A stretch of DNA of 64,000 bases from Saprospiraceae bacterium. Its GTDB lineage: Bacteria; Bacteroidota; Bacteroidia; Chitinophagales; Saprospiraceae. Positions 43,895 through 53,412 of the stretch are shown in pieces. How positions within the stretch are numbered: position 1 is the first letter of the stretch; every line of letters starts with the position of its first letter. The notes beneath the pieces were generated by a model. The model ran no database searches. It saw only the letters and a list, made by a program, of their open reading frames with translations, and was not told the DNA's origin. Location of the stretch: positions 62,001 through 126,000 of the forward strand of contig JAEUUP010000136.1 of assembly GCA_016787525.1 (NCBI GenBank). Direction: 5' to 3'. The translations under genes and the position numbers were made by a program.

Positions 43895-46258
43895 ATGAAA
43901 TTTAAACTACTCTGTCTGTGTTTGTGCTTCACAAACTTGATATACGCTCAAACCAATCGCATTAGAGGTATTGTGCAAGATAAACAAACAAAACAAACCC
44001 TAGTCGGAGCGAATGTGACTATCAACAAAACAAATTTAGGCGTTGTGACGAACGAAAATGGGGCATTTATTATCGAAAATGTGCCTGTGGGTCGTGTGAG
44101 TCTCAGATGCCAATTTATTGGTTATGAACCATTTGCGATTGACGACATTATTCTCACTTCAACCAAAGAAGTGTATCTGGAAATAGAACTGAAAGCAGGC
44201 AATATTCAAGTAGATGAAGTGGTAGTCAGTGCCGCAAAAAATGCTTTTGAAGCGGTTAATCCTTTGTCTGTGGTCAGCACACGCTCTTTTACAGCTGAAG
44301 AAACGGATAGAATTGCGGCGGGTATCAATGACCCTGGTCGTGTAGCCTTGTCTTTTCCTGGCGTAAAACAAGGACCTGACGAAACAGAAAACGCCATCAT
44401 CGTGCGTGGCAATTCGCCAGTGGGCATTTTGTGGCGTGTGGAAGGCATTGATATACCCAATCCGAACCATTTTGCCTTGATTGGTTCGTCAGTCGGTGGT
44501 GTTAATGTGTTCAGCGCACAATTATTGGCTCGCTCAGATTTTTCATCGGGCGGTATGGCCTCAGAATATGGCAACGCCATTTCGGGCGCATTCGATATGC
44601 ACTTTCGGAAGGGGAACTTTCAAAAACGTGAGCATCGGGTCAAAATCGGGGTCATTGGTTTGGACTTTGCTACTGAGGGGCCGTTCAAAAAAGACGGACA
44701 AGCATCTTACCTTGTCAATTATCGCTATTCGACTTTGAGTGTTTTGAACAAATTGGGTTTCAATTTGGTCGGCGAGCGTGTTACCAACGATTTTCAAGAT
44801 TTGTCGTTCAATATTGCTTTGGGCAATAAAAATCCCAAACTGAAAACCACGATTTTCGGCATCGGTGGTTTGAGCTTGGAGGAATATCTGCCTGTTGATG
44901 AGCCTGCCAAACGCAACCCCTCAGTATTCGACAACCGCAATTTTCAACATAAACCTGCCAAAATGGGCGCAATTGGGACAACTTTTACCTATTTACCCAA
45001 TACAAAATCCTATTTGAAAGCTGTCGTTGCTTTGATTGGCTCTGATATTCGCCGCGAAAACGATACTTTGGGCGAGACCAATGTGGCTTTTCGATACAAT
45101 ACGGAGCGTTATGCCGATAAACGTATTTCGACTTCTTTAACGTACAATAACAAAATAACGGATAAGACGACAGTCAAAACGGGTCTTATTTTTCACTACA
45201 TTTTCTTCGATTTTTTCAAAAAAAGTAGCCCTGTCAAAAGTCAAATCAATATCAATGACCTAAATATCCAAGAAGGTATTTCGGTTGAAGGCAAAGACAA
45301 GACTCAAACAGCGCAAGCATATGCACAAGTTATCACACAATTGACCTCTCAGTTGACCATGAATGTGGGCGGTCATTTTTTGTATTTGAATGCCAATCGC
45401 ACCTATTCGCTTGAGCCGCGTGTATCATTTCAGTATCAAATCAAACAAAATCAACGTTTGAGCCTTGCCTATGGTTTGCAAGGACAAACTTTGCCACTTA
45501 TGACCTATTTCGTGAAAGATAAAACGGGCGCATTTATCAACAAAAATTTGGATATGCTGCAAACGCATCACGCCGTTTTAGCGTATCATTTGTTCACACA
45601 AAACAAAATGAAAATTAGTGTCGAATCGTATGTTCAAAAATTGTTCAACGTACCAGTTACCCCCTCATTATCAGACAATTATTGGATGCTGAACAATACC
45701 AACGGTTTCCCAACTTTCAAAGTAGTGAGCGAGGGCAAAGGGACGAATTATGGCATAGATGCCGCTGTTGAAAAACTATTTTCCAACTCCTATTTTCTCT
45801 CTGTCACAGGCTCTGTGTTTGAGTCCACTTTCCAACCTTTTGACAAAAAAACTTATCATTCGCGATGGGCTTCACAATTCTCCAGTTCTGCGACTTTTGG
45901 CAAAGAATTTAGCTTCCGAAAAGGGCGGGTTTTGCAAGTGGGTGGTCGCTTTTTGTTCAGTGGTGGCGCGCGATACACGCCGCTTGATGCTGTTCAATCC
46001 AAAATCAAAGGGTATTATGTGCCATTGAGAGAACAGGAAAACGAAGCACAAGTACCGAATTATTATCGTCTCGATACCCGCATCCAATATCGCTACAATG
46101 CGAAAAAACTCTCGGGTAGCATCAGTTTAGACATTCAAAATGCTTTGAATCACATCAATGCAACGGGCGTTGGCTATGATGCACTCACCAACACGACTTA
46201 TGTGCAGTATCGTGGTGGTGGATTGATACCTGTTATGGCGTTTCAGTTCGATTTTTAG
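43895..46258 (+). CDS. TonB-dependent receptor with N-terminal carboxypeptidase-like regulatory domain
   Basis: 787 residues. Signal peptide ending IYAQ; residues about 22-105 are a CarboxypepD_reg-like domain (IRGIVQDKQTKQTLVGANVT ... SLRCQFIGYEPF); the plug follows with VDEVVVSAAKNAFEAVNPL and a rather atypical PDETENAIIVRGNSPVGILW; the barrel ends in Phe (GLIPVMAFQFDF). Substrate unknown. The gene is monocistronic, divergent from the amidase. 10-mer copies at 44671 (ATEGP) and 44917 (NPSVF), a one-mismatch copy at 45661, and one beginning 7 bp after the stop (46265). Confidence 0.9.
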   Translation: MKFKLLCLCLCFTNLIYAQTNRIRGIVQDKQTKQTLVGANVTINKTNLGVVTNENGAFIIENVPVGRVSLRCQFIGYEPFAIDDIILTSTKEVYLEIELKAGNIQVDEVVVSAAKNAFEAVNPLSVVSTRSFTAEETDRIAAGINDPGRVALSFPGVKQGPDETENAIIVRGNSPVGILWRVEGIDIPNPNHFALIGSSVGGVNVFSAQLLARSDFSSGGMASEYGNAISGAFDMHFRKGNFQKREHRVKIGVIGLDFATEGPFKKDGQASYLVNYRYSTLSVLNKLGFNLVGERVTNDFQDLSFNIALGNKNPKLKTTIFGIGGLSLEEYLPVDEPAKRNPSVFDNRNFQHKPAKMGAIGTTFTYLPNTKSYLKAVVALIGSDIRRENDTLGETNVAFRYNTERYADKRISTSLTYNNKITDKTTVKTGLIFHYIFFDFFKKSSPVKSQININDLNIQEGISVEGKDKTQTAQAYAQVITQLTSQLTMNVGGHFLYLNANRTYSLEPRVSFQYQIKQNQRLSLAYGLQGQTLPLMTYFVKDKTGAFINKNLDMLQTHHAVLAYHLFTQNKMKISVESYVQKLFNVPVTPSLSDNYWMLNNTNGFPTFKVVSEGKGTNYGIDAAVEKLFSNSYFLSVTGSVFESTFQPFDKKTYHSRWASQFSSSATFGKEFSFRKGRVLQVGGRFLFSGGARYTPLDAVQSKIKGYYVPLREQENEAQVPNYYRLDTRIQYRYNAKKLSGSISLDIQNALNHINATGVGYDALTNTTYVQYRGGGLIPVMAFQFDF

Positions 46259-46324
46259 GCGAAATACTGAGGGGTGTTCAAAATTACTTGTAACTTGCTA
46301 CTTAAAAGTGTATTTTATCTATTT

Positions 46325-46480
46325 GAGGGGAGGGCATAACTAAAAACAAGTTTTTACAAATACAGGACATTGGTCGCAAGCTCCCTCGTCCTTTAGAAAA
46401 GTTTTTAGTGCGTAGCACGGACAGTGAGTATTTGTAAAATATTGATTTTCAATGCTAATAAGTTATGCCTACTCCTCATT
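46325..46480. repeat. Cruciform-type element F (short or decayed)
   Basis: Outer arms around GAGG-N-G-AGGCATAACT are inverted near 46325-46341 and 46463-46480. Inner arms TTTTACAAATAC and GTATTTGTAAAA lie at about 46354-46365 and 46428-46439, followed inward by an ACAGTGAG end and GTGCGTAGCAC hairpin, as in A and B. The large central stem is missing. Most of the 46259-46567 gap is this element plus the 10-mer. Confidence 0.6.
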
Positions 46481-46567
46481 TTATCTATTTTTAGAATTTA
46501 AAATTTTCATGACGTTTTTCTGGAAATTAAGAGAATAGACTAATCAAAATAAAACAATCTTATAAAA

Positions 46568-48175
46568 ATGGAACATTTCGACTATATCATTATTGGGGCA
46601 GGGTCGGCAGGTTGTGTACTCGCCAATCGTTTGTCAGAAAATGTTGAAAACAAAGTGCTTTTGCTTGAAGCTGGCGCACCTGACAAAAAAATGGAAATCC
46701 AAATTCCAGCTGCTTATGGCAATTTGCATCGGACAGAAGTGGATTGGGGTTTCTCGACTGAGCCACAAAAGCATGTTAACAATCGGCGCATGTATTTGCC
46801 ACGTGGCAAAGCTTTGGGCGGTTGCAGCAGTACCAATGCGATGGCTTATGTGCGGGGCAATGCTGCGGATTTTGATGAATGGGCAAGTTTTGGCAACAAA
46901 GGGTGGTCGTACAAAGATGTGTTGCCCTATTTCAAAAAGTCGGAACACAATGAAGATATTTCAAACGATTATCATGGCAAATATGGTCTGTTGAACGTCA
47001 CACATGCCAAATATTTTCAAACACCTTATGCACAAGCCTTCGTGGATGCGTGCAAAGAGTGCGGTATTCCCGAAAATTTTGACTACAATGGCGAAAATCA
47101 AGAGGGCGCAGGCTTGTTTCAATTTACTATTAAAGATGGTAAAAGGCACAGTGTTGCGACAGCGTTTTTGAAACCTATTTTGACGAGAAAGAACTTAACC
47201 ATCATCACACAAGCTCATGCTAAACAGATTTTGATAGAACGCGACCGTGCTATGGGTGTCGAATATGTGGCAGCCAACAAAAGTGTGGTGCAAGTGTGGG
47301 CAAAAAAAGAAGTCATTGTGTCCGCAGGTAGTTTTCAATCGCCTCAATTGTTGATGCTTTCGGGCATAGGAGATACAGAGGAATTGAAGGCGCAAGGCAT
47401 CGAAACTAAGAAAATACTGAGGGGGGTTGGTAAAAATTTACAAGACCATTTGTTCTTTTTTACATCAAGTTTGTCATTGCAAGAAAAGGGTTTCAACCAC
47501 CATTTGAAGCCTTTGAATCAAGTAATTGACTTAGTTCAGTGGTTGATAACGCACAAAGGCGCATTGACTATCAGCCCTTTAGAGTCTTATGCTTTTTTCA
47601 AAGTGGGTGGTTCAGAGAAAATCAATATGCAGTTTCATTTTGCACCTTTGAATATTGGCACAGGCGAAGGGGTTGATGTATATAACACAAAAACATACCC
47701 TACAAAGGATGGTTATACCATTTTGCCTAGCCTAATCAAACCCAAATCAGTGGGTTATGTGGGTCTAAAATCCAATAACCCATTCGATGCGCCTTTGATT
47801 CAACCCAATTTCCTCTCAGAAGAATCGGATTTAGAAACGTTGGTTTTGGGAACAAAAAAAGCATTGGAAGTGATGAATGCTCACGCTTTCGATTCTTATC
47901 GCAAAACGATTATTGCGCCTTTAGACCAAACTGAAGCGGGCATTATCGAGCATATCAAAAAGACTTTGGAAACCATTTATCACCCTATCGGAACGTGCAA
48001 AATGGGCAACGACGATATGTCAGTCGTGAACGATAGGCTACAAGTGCATGGCATCGAATCTTTGCGTGTGGTAGATGCGTCCATCATGCCGACGATTGTT
48101 TCAGGCAATACGAATGCAGCGGCTATTATGATTGGAGAAAAAGCGGCGGATATGATTTTGGAAGATAATGCGTGA
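46568..48175 (+). CDS. GMC-family FAD oxidoreductase (choline dehydrogenase-like)
   Basis: 535 residues. The N-terminal [21 protein letters not shown] is the FAD-binding Rossmann motif, followed by [19 protein letters not shown] (GMC signature 1) and [17 protein letters not shown] (signature 2); the C-terminal active-site region has [10 protein letters not shown] and the final [18 protein letters not shown]. It oxidises an alcohol such as choline or a related polyol, in the cytoplasm. No betaine aldehyde dehydrogenase is adjacent, so the choline assignment is not secure. A 10-mer at 47415 is read as ILRG within the otherwise conserved [17 protein letters not shown] region. Confidence 0.92.
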   Translation: MEHFDYIIIGAGSAGCVLANRLSENVENKVLLLEAGAPDKKMEIQIPAAYGNLHRTEVDWGFSTEPQKHVNNRRMYLPRGKALGGCSSTNAMAYVRGNAADFDEWASFGNKGWSYKDVLPYFKKSEHNEDISNDYHGKYGLLNVTHAKYFQTPYAQAFVDACKECGIPENFDYNGENQEGAGLFQFTIKDGKRHSVATAFLKPILTRKNLTIITQAHAKQILIERDRAMGVEYVAANKSVVQVWAKKEVIVSAGSFQSPQLLMLSGIGDTEELKAQGIETKKILRGVGKNLQDHLFFFTSSLSLQEKGFNHHLKPLNQVIDLVQWLITHKGALTISPLESYAFFKVGGSEKINMQFHFAPLNIGTGEGVDVYNTKTYPTKDGYTILPSLIKPKSVGYVGLKSNNPFDAPLIQPNFLSEESDLETLVLGTKKALEVMNAHAFDSYRKTIIAPLDQTEAGIIEHIKKTLETIYHPIGTCKMGNDDMSVVNDRLQVHGIESLRVVDASIMPTIVSGNTNAAAIMIGEKAADMILEDNA

Positions 48176-48199
48176 GCTATTATGCTTATAGTTGAAAAT

Positions 48200-48236
48200 G
48201 TACGCTTTTCGAGCGCAGCGAGAAACAGTGGGTAAC
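48200..48236. repeat. Isolated cruciform-family end
   Basis: The sequence GTACGCTTTTCGAGCGCAGCGAGAAACAGTGGGTAAC type (written here in parts: GTACGC, CGAGCGCAGCGAG, AAACAGTGGGTAAC) resembles the right end of elements A, B and E, but no matching left end is found. Probably a solo remnant. A separate 14-bp perfect hairpin follows at 48289. Confidence 0.45.
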
Positions 48237-48288
48237 TGATAATTTAAGAGTTTTATTTTTATAGAAAAGCCCTTTGATGGTAGTTATA

Positions 48289-48320
48289 AAGTTCGGGAAA
48301 CTTCAGAGTTTCCCGAACTT
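48289..48320. terminator. Perfect 14-bp hairpin
   Basis: AAGTTCGGGAAACT pairs with AGTTTCCCGAACTT across a TCAG loop. It lies between the convergent GMC and DUF4412 genes. No T-tract, so terminator function is only suggested by position. Confidence 0.5.
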
Positions 48321-48409
48321 CGATGTGTTTTTGACGATGTTTCAATACTATCCCAAAATGTCGTAGAATAAAACGTAAAGCCTATAAACCAGATGTTTTG
48401 ATAAGCTTT

Positions 48410-49372
48410 CTATTTCTCAAACGCCGATTTATACCCCTCAGTAAGAAAGCTATTTGGGTCGTTCGGGCTTATTTTCTCCAATTCTGACAACATCTGATTG
48501 CCATCTTTCGATGTATAATCATGTCCGAGTACCATTTTACCTTGTTTGAACAACTGAGAGACTCCATCGTTTGAGTTTTTTCCCATTTTAGGTTGTTGAG
48601 CATTGTACTGACGCATGGCTTTCTCATAAGACTCCATACCTGCCACAGAACTGTTGGTAACCCAAAAAATGAAATTATCGCCTTTTTCACCATCCATTTT
48701 GTAGCCTTCACAATCGTAGCCCATGATGGTTTTGTGTTTGCCGGTTGGAGTCAAAGACTTGGGCTGGGTAGTGGCATCTGACGATGTTGAATTGTCCTCG
48801 GGTTGCTCTTTGAGGCGCATACCGAAGTAGTTTTTCTTCCCTTTTTTATCCGTATTGAACATAAAAAACGCTTTTTGCGTCATGTCCATGATAATAGTAC
48901 CTTTTTCAGCTTCACCGACTTTGTTGGCATCTAAAAACGTCATACCCACACTTGTTTGGTCGTTACCATACAAAATTTTCATATAACCCGTTTCCGTTTT
49001 CTTTTTGTCAATGACCGTTATTTTTTGCAAAATAGACGAGCTGAACGCATAGCTACCTTTGGGTTTGGCATCAAAATCCATGATTTTCCCAATTTTATCA
49101 CCGATTGCGCCGATGGTTTGTTCAGCTTCCTGTGCCTCACCTCTGTCAACCTGAACGTCAGTGGTAGTGGTCGTTTTCGACTTGGTTTTTTTCGCTAAAG
49201 CACTGTCAATGGCTTTATCCAAGGTTTTTTCAAGTGTGTCATTGATTTTAGAATTGAGTTTCTGTTCCGCTTTGCGTCTCAACACTTGCGTTGGGTCAAT
49301 GATTTGTGCAAGAGAAGTGTTCACAATAAAAAGAGCTAAGAGAAAAAAAACAACTGAATGAATCGTTTTCAT
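48410..49372 (-). CDS. Exported DUF4412-type protein
   Basis: 320 residues. Signal peptide (ending NTSLAQ), then a coiled Lys/Ala/Thr-rich helix (LRRKAEQKLNSKINDTLEKT) and a beta domain with SSILQKITVIDKKKTETGYM, VGMTFLDANKVGEAEKGTII-type and HKTIMGYDCEGYKMDGEKGD, which match DUF4412. Such proteins are common secreted or periplasmic Bacteroidota proteins of unknown function. It is 160 bp downstream of the PRPP-synthetase-like gene of the NAD operon but that gap contains only a one-mismatch 10-mer, so it may have its own promoter. A 10-mer at 48434 is read as LTEGY close to the C-terminus. Confidence 0.8.
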   Translation of the reverse strand: MKTIHSVVFFLLALFIVNTSLAQIIDPTQVLRRKAEQKLNSKINDTLEKTLDKAIDSALAKKTKSKTTTTTDVQVDRGEAQEAEQTIGAIGDKIGKIMDFDAKPKGSYAFSSSILQKITVIDKKKTETGYMKILYGNDQTSVGMTFLDANKVGEAEKGTIIMDMTQKAFFMFNTDKKGKKNYFGMRLKEQPEDNSTSSDATTQPKSLTPTGKHKTIMGYDCEGYKMDGEKGDNFIFWVTNSSVAGMESYEKAMRQYNAQQPKMGKNSNDGVSQLFKQGKMVLGHDYTSKDGNQMLSELEKISPNDPNSFLTEGYKSAFEK

Positions 49373-49534
49373 GGATTCGTAAGGTTTTAAAAAGTGAATA
49401 AATTTGTGAAAGACGACTCAAATGTCGGGTTAAATCATAGAATAAAGCAAGCCCAATGCGCAAAATACCTTCTTTAATGAGTGAATGCCGTGTTTGATTG
49501 AGTTAAAGATTTTACCCTTCAGTAATATCTCGTG

Positions 49535-50368
49535 TTACAAAGCTAAAACACAAACATGCGGAGGCACATCGCCGAAATCTTTATACGAATCGCTGCAATA
49601 GATAGCGTCAATATGTGCCAAATCAAAGCCTTTGCTAAAAATGCCGTGGCTCACAATCAACACAACTTTGCCCGCATTGCGACTTTTCAACAAAGCCGCT
49701 AAACCGACAAACGTGCCGCCACCGTCGCAAATATCATCCACAATAAAGCAGGTTTTGCCCTCAAAATCGGCTTCATTGGTGGCAAAACCCGACAATTGCC
49801 CCGTTTTGACATCTCGCTTTTTTGAACACTCAATGACTTCTGGTGCATCAACGAATTGCGCGACTTTATATATTTTTTTCAAAGCACCCGCATCTGGCGA
49901 AATGAGCGCATACTCGTCTTGCGGATTGTTTTGATAAAAATGCTCGATACATTTTTTCACGAATAGTTCATTGCCAATTGCTTTCGCTCTCAAAATCAAA
50001 GCTGTCGAAACCTCTGAATGTGGGTCAAATATTCTCACTTGTCTGAACGCCGCTTGGTTGAGCATATTTGCCACGATACGCAATGTAAAAGGCTCATTAT
50101 CAGTCATTTGCCTATCCATTCGCGCCGCCATTAGGTAGGTTACGAATAAATAAATATGCTCAAAGCCTTGTGCATCAAGCACATCTTTTGCCATCAAAAC
50201 AAGCATCAAATCGTTCATATTGGCAATACGAGCAAGGATTTCGACCCCCTCAGTATTTTTTAGGTTTTGAGTCAAATCGAGCTTAATATGCGGTTGTCCG
50301 TCAGGAAAAACCATTGTTTTAAAAGCGATGTCCGACTGATTCGGGTTGATAAGATTGAGTTTTAACAT
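49535..50368 (-). CDS. Divergent ribose-phosphate pyrophosphokinase-like protein
   Basis: 277 residues, shorter than the usual 305-320 of Prs. Family features are kept in altered form: the loop ARMDRQMTDNEPFTLRIVANML corresponds to ARQDR-K-REPITAKLVANLL in Prs; FDPHS corresponds to DLHS; and the PRPP-binding loop is CFIVDDICDGGGTF. The N-terminal region of Prs (SGSANPELA) is absent. By family it should transfer pyrophosphate from ATP to a ribose-5-phosphate-like acceptor. It is the last gene of the operon that starts with nrtR and nadV, so it may supply PRPP to NadV, or, as in the phage NARP1 pathway, pyrophosphorylate ADP-ribose; the latter is hypothesis. A 10-mer at 50246 is read as NTEGV. 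Confidence 0.8.
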   Translation of the reverse strand: MLKLNLINPNQSDIAFKTMVFPDGQPHIKLDLTQNLKNTEGVEILARIANMNDLMLVLMAKDVLDAQGFEHIYLFVTYLMAARMDRQMTDNEPFTLRIVANMLNQAAFRQVRIFDPHSEVSTALILRAKAIGNELFVKKCIEHFYQNNPQDEYALISPDAGALKKIYKVAQFVDAPEVIECSKKRDVKTGQLSGFATNEADFEGKTCFIVDDICDGGGTFVGLAALLKSRNAGKVVLIVSHGIFSKGFDLAHIDAIYCSDSYKDFGDVPPHVCVLAL

Positions 50369-50393
50369 TTTACTATTTTTAATTGCCAGATTA

Positions 50394-51119
50394 TTATTGT
50401 TTTTTCAGTTTCTCAAAAGCCGCTGCATTGCCATTAAAAATATTCAAATCAACGGTATTTTTTATGCCCTTGACATACCCATGGCTGTAATATTGCCAAA
50501 AAAGCAACTTTCTGTCTGCTTCAATTTTTGCGCGGCTCAAGTGATTGCCCGCCCAAAATGGATTGTCCAGAAATTGACCAACTAAATAATGGTCATAAAA
50601 ATTTTGAGCCGTATAGAGAATAGGTTTTTGATTGTAATACTTAAATAGATATTGTTCCAAAGAATCAATTTTTTTAATTACTTCTTCTTTGGTTATCAAG
50701 GGTTTACAATTGCCATCGAATTCTAAATCAATGACAGGTGGCAACATGTGTATTTCGTTAGGAACGGTTTCAATGAAATTTTGCGCTTGCTCTTTGGCAT
50801 TTCTACAAAATGTAAAAAAATGATATGCACCAACGGCAATGCCTTTTTTTCGGGCTTCATCCCAGTTCTTTTTAAAACTTTCGTCCTTAAAATCGCTCCC
50901 TTCTGTCGCTTTTATAAACACAAAACGCACTTGTTGTGTATCAATTTCTGACCAGTTGATGTCTTCTTGATGGTTTGAAATATCTATACCTTTAATTAAA
51001 AGTTCAGATGAAGCAAGATTGTTAATTTGTAAATAGCCCATACGAAACGCAACTATTGCACAGATAAGCATAGACAACAGTACAAGTAATAGCTTTATTT
51101 CAAGATGATTCTTATTCAT
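50394..51119 (-). CDS. GH25-family lysozyme (muramidase)
   Basis: 241 residues. A signal anchor (about residues 8-27) is followed by a GH25 domain: KGIDISNHQEDINWSEID, VRFVFIKATEGSDFKDESF, GAYHFFTFCRN, and PPVIDLEFDGNC containing the D-x-E catalytic pair. It hydrolyses peptidoglycan. Its ATG overlaps the TGA of the preceding ADP-ribosylglycohydrolase gene by four bases (ATGA), which shows translational coupling and makes it a true operon member despite the unrelated activity. No exact 10-mer inside. Confidence 0.9.
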   Translation of the reverse strand: MNKNHLEIKLLLVLLSMLICAIVAFRMGYLQINNLASSELLIKGIDISNHQEDINWSEIDTQQVRFVFIKATEGSDFKDESFKKNWDEARKKGIAVGAYHFFTFCRNAKEQAQNFIETVPNEIHMLPPVIDLEFDGNCKPLITKEEVIKKIDSLEQYLFKYYNQKPILYTAQNFYDHYLVGQFLDNPFWAGNHLSRAKIEADRKLLFWQYYSHGYVKGIKNTVDLNIFNGNAAAFEKLKKQ

Positions 51120-51934
51120 TTTCTTATAAATTTCTCCTCAAACGCCTCCAACAAATCAATAAACTCTTGTGGCAATCGTTCAAGCACCCCCTCAGTAATA
51201 GCATTAGGAATAGACTGATAGAAAGCCGCCGCTACGCCACCCGCCATGCACGCAATCGTATCCGTATCGCCACCAATCGAAATGGCTAAACGAATAGTCG
51301 TTTCATAATCCAAGCCTTCCAAAAAAGCACGAATCGCTTGCGGTACAGAACCATCGCAACGCACCTCGAAAGAATAAGTTGGGCGAATCTCATCGAGCGT
51401 AAAGTCCAAATTGTAACCAAAAGTCGTTTCGATGTACTGTTTTATGTCCGCTTTGTTCTGACCATTGCGCGCCAAAAAGATAGCCGAAGCCACCGATTGC
51501 GCCCCTCTGATACCCTCTTCGGAATTGTGCGTAGCAGAAGCCGCTTCTTTGGCAACCCTTAACGTCTCTTCCAACGTACCAAACGCAAATCCTACAGGAC
51601 TGATTCGCATAGCCGAACCATTGCCAAAACTACCGTAAGGCTGCAATTCCGTACCATACATCCATTCTTTGAAAAATTTGCCAAACCCCGCGTCAGGATA
51701 CTTGCGTCCAAATGCTGCCAAATTGAGATTGAAAGGTTTGTTGTTCAGAATACAATCAGCCACCGCCATTGTCAAAACAGTATCGTCCGTAAATCTCGAA
51801 CCCTTGGAAATAAAAGAAGGCTTCGTGAAGAGTGGAAAGTCAATGCTTTTGGTATTGCGCCATTCGTAAACCGAACCAATGACATCGCCCGCAATCGCGC
51901 CAATGATGGTTTTTGTTTTGTGCTGAACTTTCAT
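51116..51934 (-). CDS. ADP-ribosylglycohydrolase (DraG-like)
   Basis: 272 residues. Dinuclear-metal motifs of the family are seen: GAIAGDVIGSVYEWRN at the N-terminus, RFTDDTVLTMAVAD (T-D-D-T), and SIGGDTDTIACMAGGVAAAF near the C-terminus. Family members remove ADP-ribose from proteins or small molecules, or cleave ADP-ribose derivatives. It is 42 bp after a second, divergent member of the same family and overlaps the lysozyme gene by 4 bp. Members encoded with NadV probably act in NAD/ADP-ribose recycling. A 10-mer at 51188 is read as ITEGV. Confidence 0.92.
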   Translation of the reverse strand: MKVQHKTKTIIGAIAGDVIGSVYEWRNTKSIDFPLFTKPSFISKGSRFTDDTVLTMAVADCILNNKPFNLNLAAFGRKYPDAGFGKFFKEWMYGTELQPYGSFGNGSAMRISPVGFAFGTLEETLRVAKEAASATHNSEEGIRGAQSVASAIFLARNGQNKADIKQYIETTFGYNLDFTLDEIRPTYSFEVRCDGSVPQAIRAFLEGLDYETTIRLAISIGGDTDTIACMAGGVAAAFYQSIPNAITEGVLERLPQEFIDLLEAFEEKFIRK

Positions 51935-51976
51935 AATTGATTGATTTTTAAATTTTTATAAAAAAATACTGAGGGG

Positions 51977-52954
51977 TCAGTTTTGACTCATTTTTTCAAA
52001 TAAACGAACCGTCAAATCCCTAATTTCTTCAACCTTCACCAATTGCACTAACCAGCTTTTAGGAATCCCAACTTCCGTGTACATAATACCCGCCAAACCT
52101 CCTGCGACTGCGCCTGTGGTGTCAGTGTCTTCGCCCAAGTTCACCGCTTTCAACACTGTTTCGGCATAACTATCGGATGTCAAGATGCACCAAATACTGG
52201 CTTCCAAAGTGTGTAAAACATAACCACTGCTATAAATTTCAGCTTCTTTATATTCATAAATCGGCTTAATGTCATAGTTGCCAATCGGGTTGACCAATAA
52301 GCGATGGAAAAGGTCAATTTCTTCCATCGGAATATGGTTTTGGGTTTTCAAAAAGTCATTGACAGTATTTTTGGTTTGTTCAAAAGCCATGAATTTATCA
52401 GTCCGTTGCATCAACAAACGAGCAAATTCGAGGTAGTAGAAACAAGCCATAACAGACCTGATATGCGCATGAGTTAAGGACGAAACATCTTTAACAATCG
52501 CAAATCGCTGCTCAATGGGTTTGTTATAAATGTAAAACAAAAGCGGTAAAATGCGCATCAACGAACCATTACCATTGCTTGACACACTCTTTCCACCTGC
52601 TTTGGTCGGTTCGATACCCAATCCCAACTGATGAATAGCTTGTGAAGTTGCAATGCCAACATCAAACACTTCTCCGTGTGGTGTCCAATAATTGTAGTTG
52701 TACCAATTGACAAAGCGATTTGCTACGTCTTTCAAATCATAACTTTGTGTCAAACTTTCAGCCAAACATAAAGCCAAAGAACTATCATCCGACCAAGTTC
52801 CAACGGGCTGCCTATGTGACCCATAAGCACGCATATCCGTCACTGGATTTTGTTTCAAAGAATGGCGCGATTCAAATTCGACTGGAACACCCAAGGCATC
52901 ACCAACTGCCAGACCTAAAATACTACCTGCTACGTGTTCTAACAGCATAACCAT
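51977..52954 (-). CDS. ADP-ribosylglycohydrolase (second, divergent copy)
   Basis: 325 residues. Metal-site motifs: VAGSILGLAVGDALGVPVEFESR, GTWSDDSSLALCLAESL (S-D-D-S), and NLGEDTDTTGAVAGGLAGIMY. It is the longer ADP-ribosylglycohydrolase type seen in many bacterial genomes. A start at 52948 is equally possible. A copy of the 10-mer (51967-51976) abuts the stop codon directly. Having two family members side by side suggests two substrates, for example ADP-ribosyl-protein and a free ADP-ribose conjugate; this is inference. Confidence 0.92.
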   Translation of the reverse strand: MVMLLEHVAGSILGLAVGDALGVPVEFESRHSLKQNPVTDMRAYGSHRQPVGTWSDDSSLALCLAESLTQSYDLKDVANRFVNWYNYNYWTPHGEVFDVGIATSQAIHQLGLGIEPTKAGGKSVSSNGNGSLMRILPLLFYIYNKPIEQRFAIVKDVSSLTHAHIRSVMACFYYLEFARLLMQRTDKFMAFEQTKNTVNDFLKTQNHIPMEEIDLFHRLLVNPIGNYDIKPIYEYKEAEIYSSGYVLHTLEASIWCILTSDSYAETVLKAVNLGEDTDTTGAVAGGLAGIMYTEVGIPKSWLVQLVKVEEIRDLTVRLFEKMSQN

Positions 52955-53011
52955 TTGTTAATTTATTGATTTTGAATAATCTAAGTATTGATTCGTAAAG
53001 TCAAGCACCCC

Positions 53012-53395
53012 TCAGTATATTTTCTCCCCAACATACTTATCGCCATAAAAAGCTGCTAACACTTCGATGTTACCGACAATATGCGTATTGAATACCGCCA
53101 ATTCTTCCGCAGGAATCCACAATTCATTGTGTTCAAAACCGCCTACATTTTGCACTTCAAACTTCGACACATAATCCGCATCTATATCAAAAGCCGTTAC
53201 AAAACCACAATAGCCCGAAAATGCGTCTGGTGCATTCCATTCTTTCGCTATCTGAGCCGCATAATCAAAATTCATAATAGGATAAAAAATAGGCTGCCCA
53301 TCCAAACGCGGAGGATAAACCTTAAAACCGCTTTCAGCTATCAATTCCAGTTCTTTTTTACCGACGGGGCGGTAGAGTTTTATGGTGTTTTGCAT
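53012..53395 (-). CDS. Small conserved protein often labelled ADP-ribosylation/crystallin J1
   Basis: 127 residues from MQNTIKLYRPVGKKELELIA; an upstream extension to 53491 would overlap the previous gene and is rejected. The core PPRLDGQPIFYPIMNFDYA, EWNAPDAFSGYCGFVTAFDI and NVGGFEHNELWIPAEELAVF is well conserved in proteins that I recall under the vague name ADP-ribosylation/crystallin J1; the activity is unknown. Its place between nadV and the ADP-ribosylglycohydrolases fits that name. The 10-mer at 53008-53017 supplies the last codon and the stop: TAC-TGA on the minus strand. Confidence 0.75.
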   Translation of the reverse strand: MQNTIKLYRPVGKKELELIAESGFKVYPPRLDGQPIFYPIMNFDYAAQIAKEWNAPDAFSGYCGFVTAFDIDADYVSKFEVQNVGGFEHNELWIPAEELAVFNTHIVGNIEVLAAFYGDKYVGEKIY

Positions 53396-53412
53396 TTTAT
53401 AATTAATGAATT

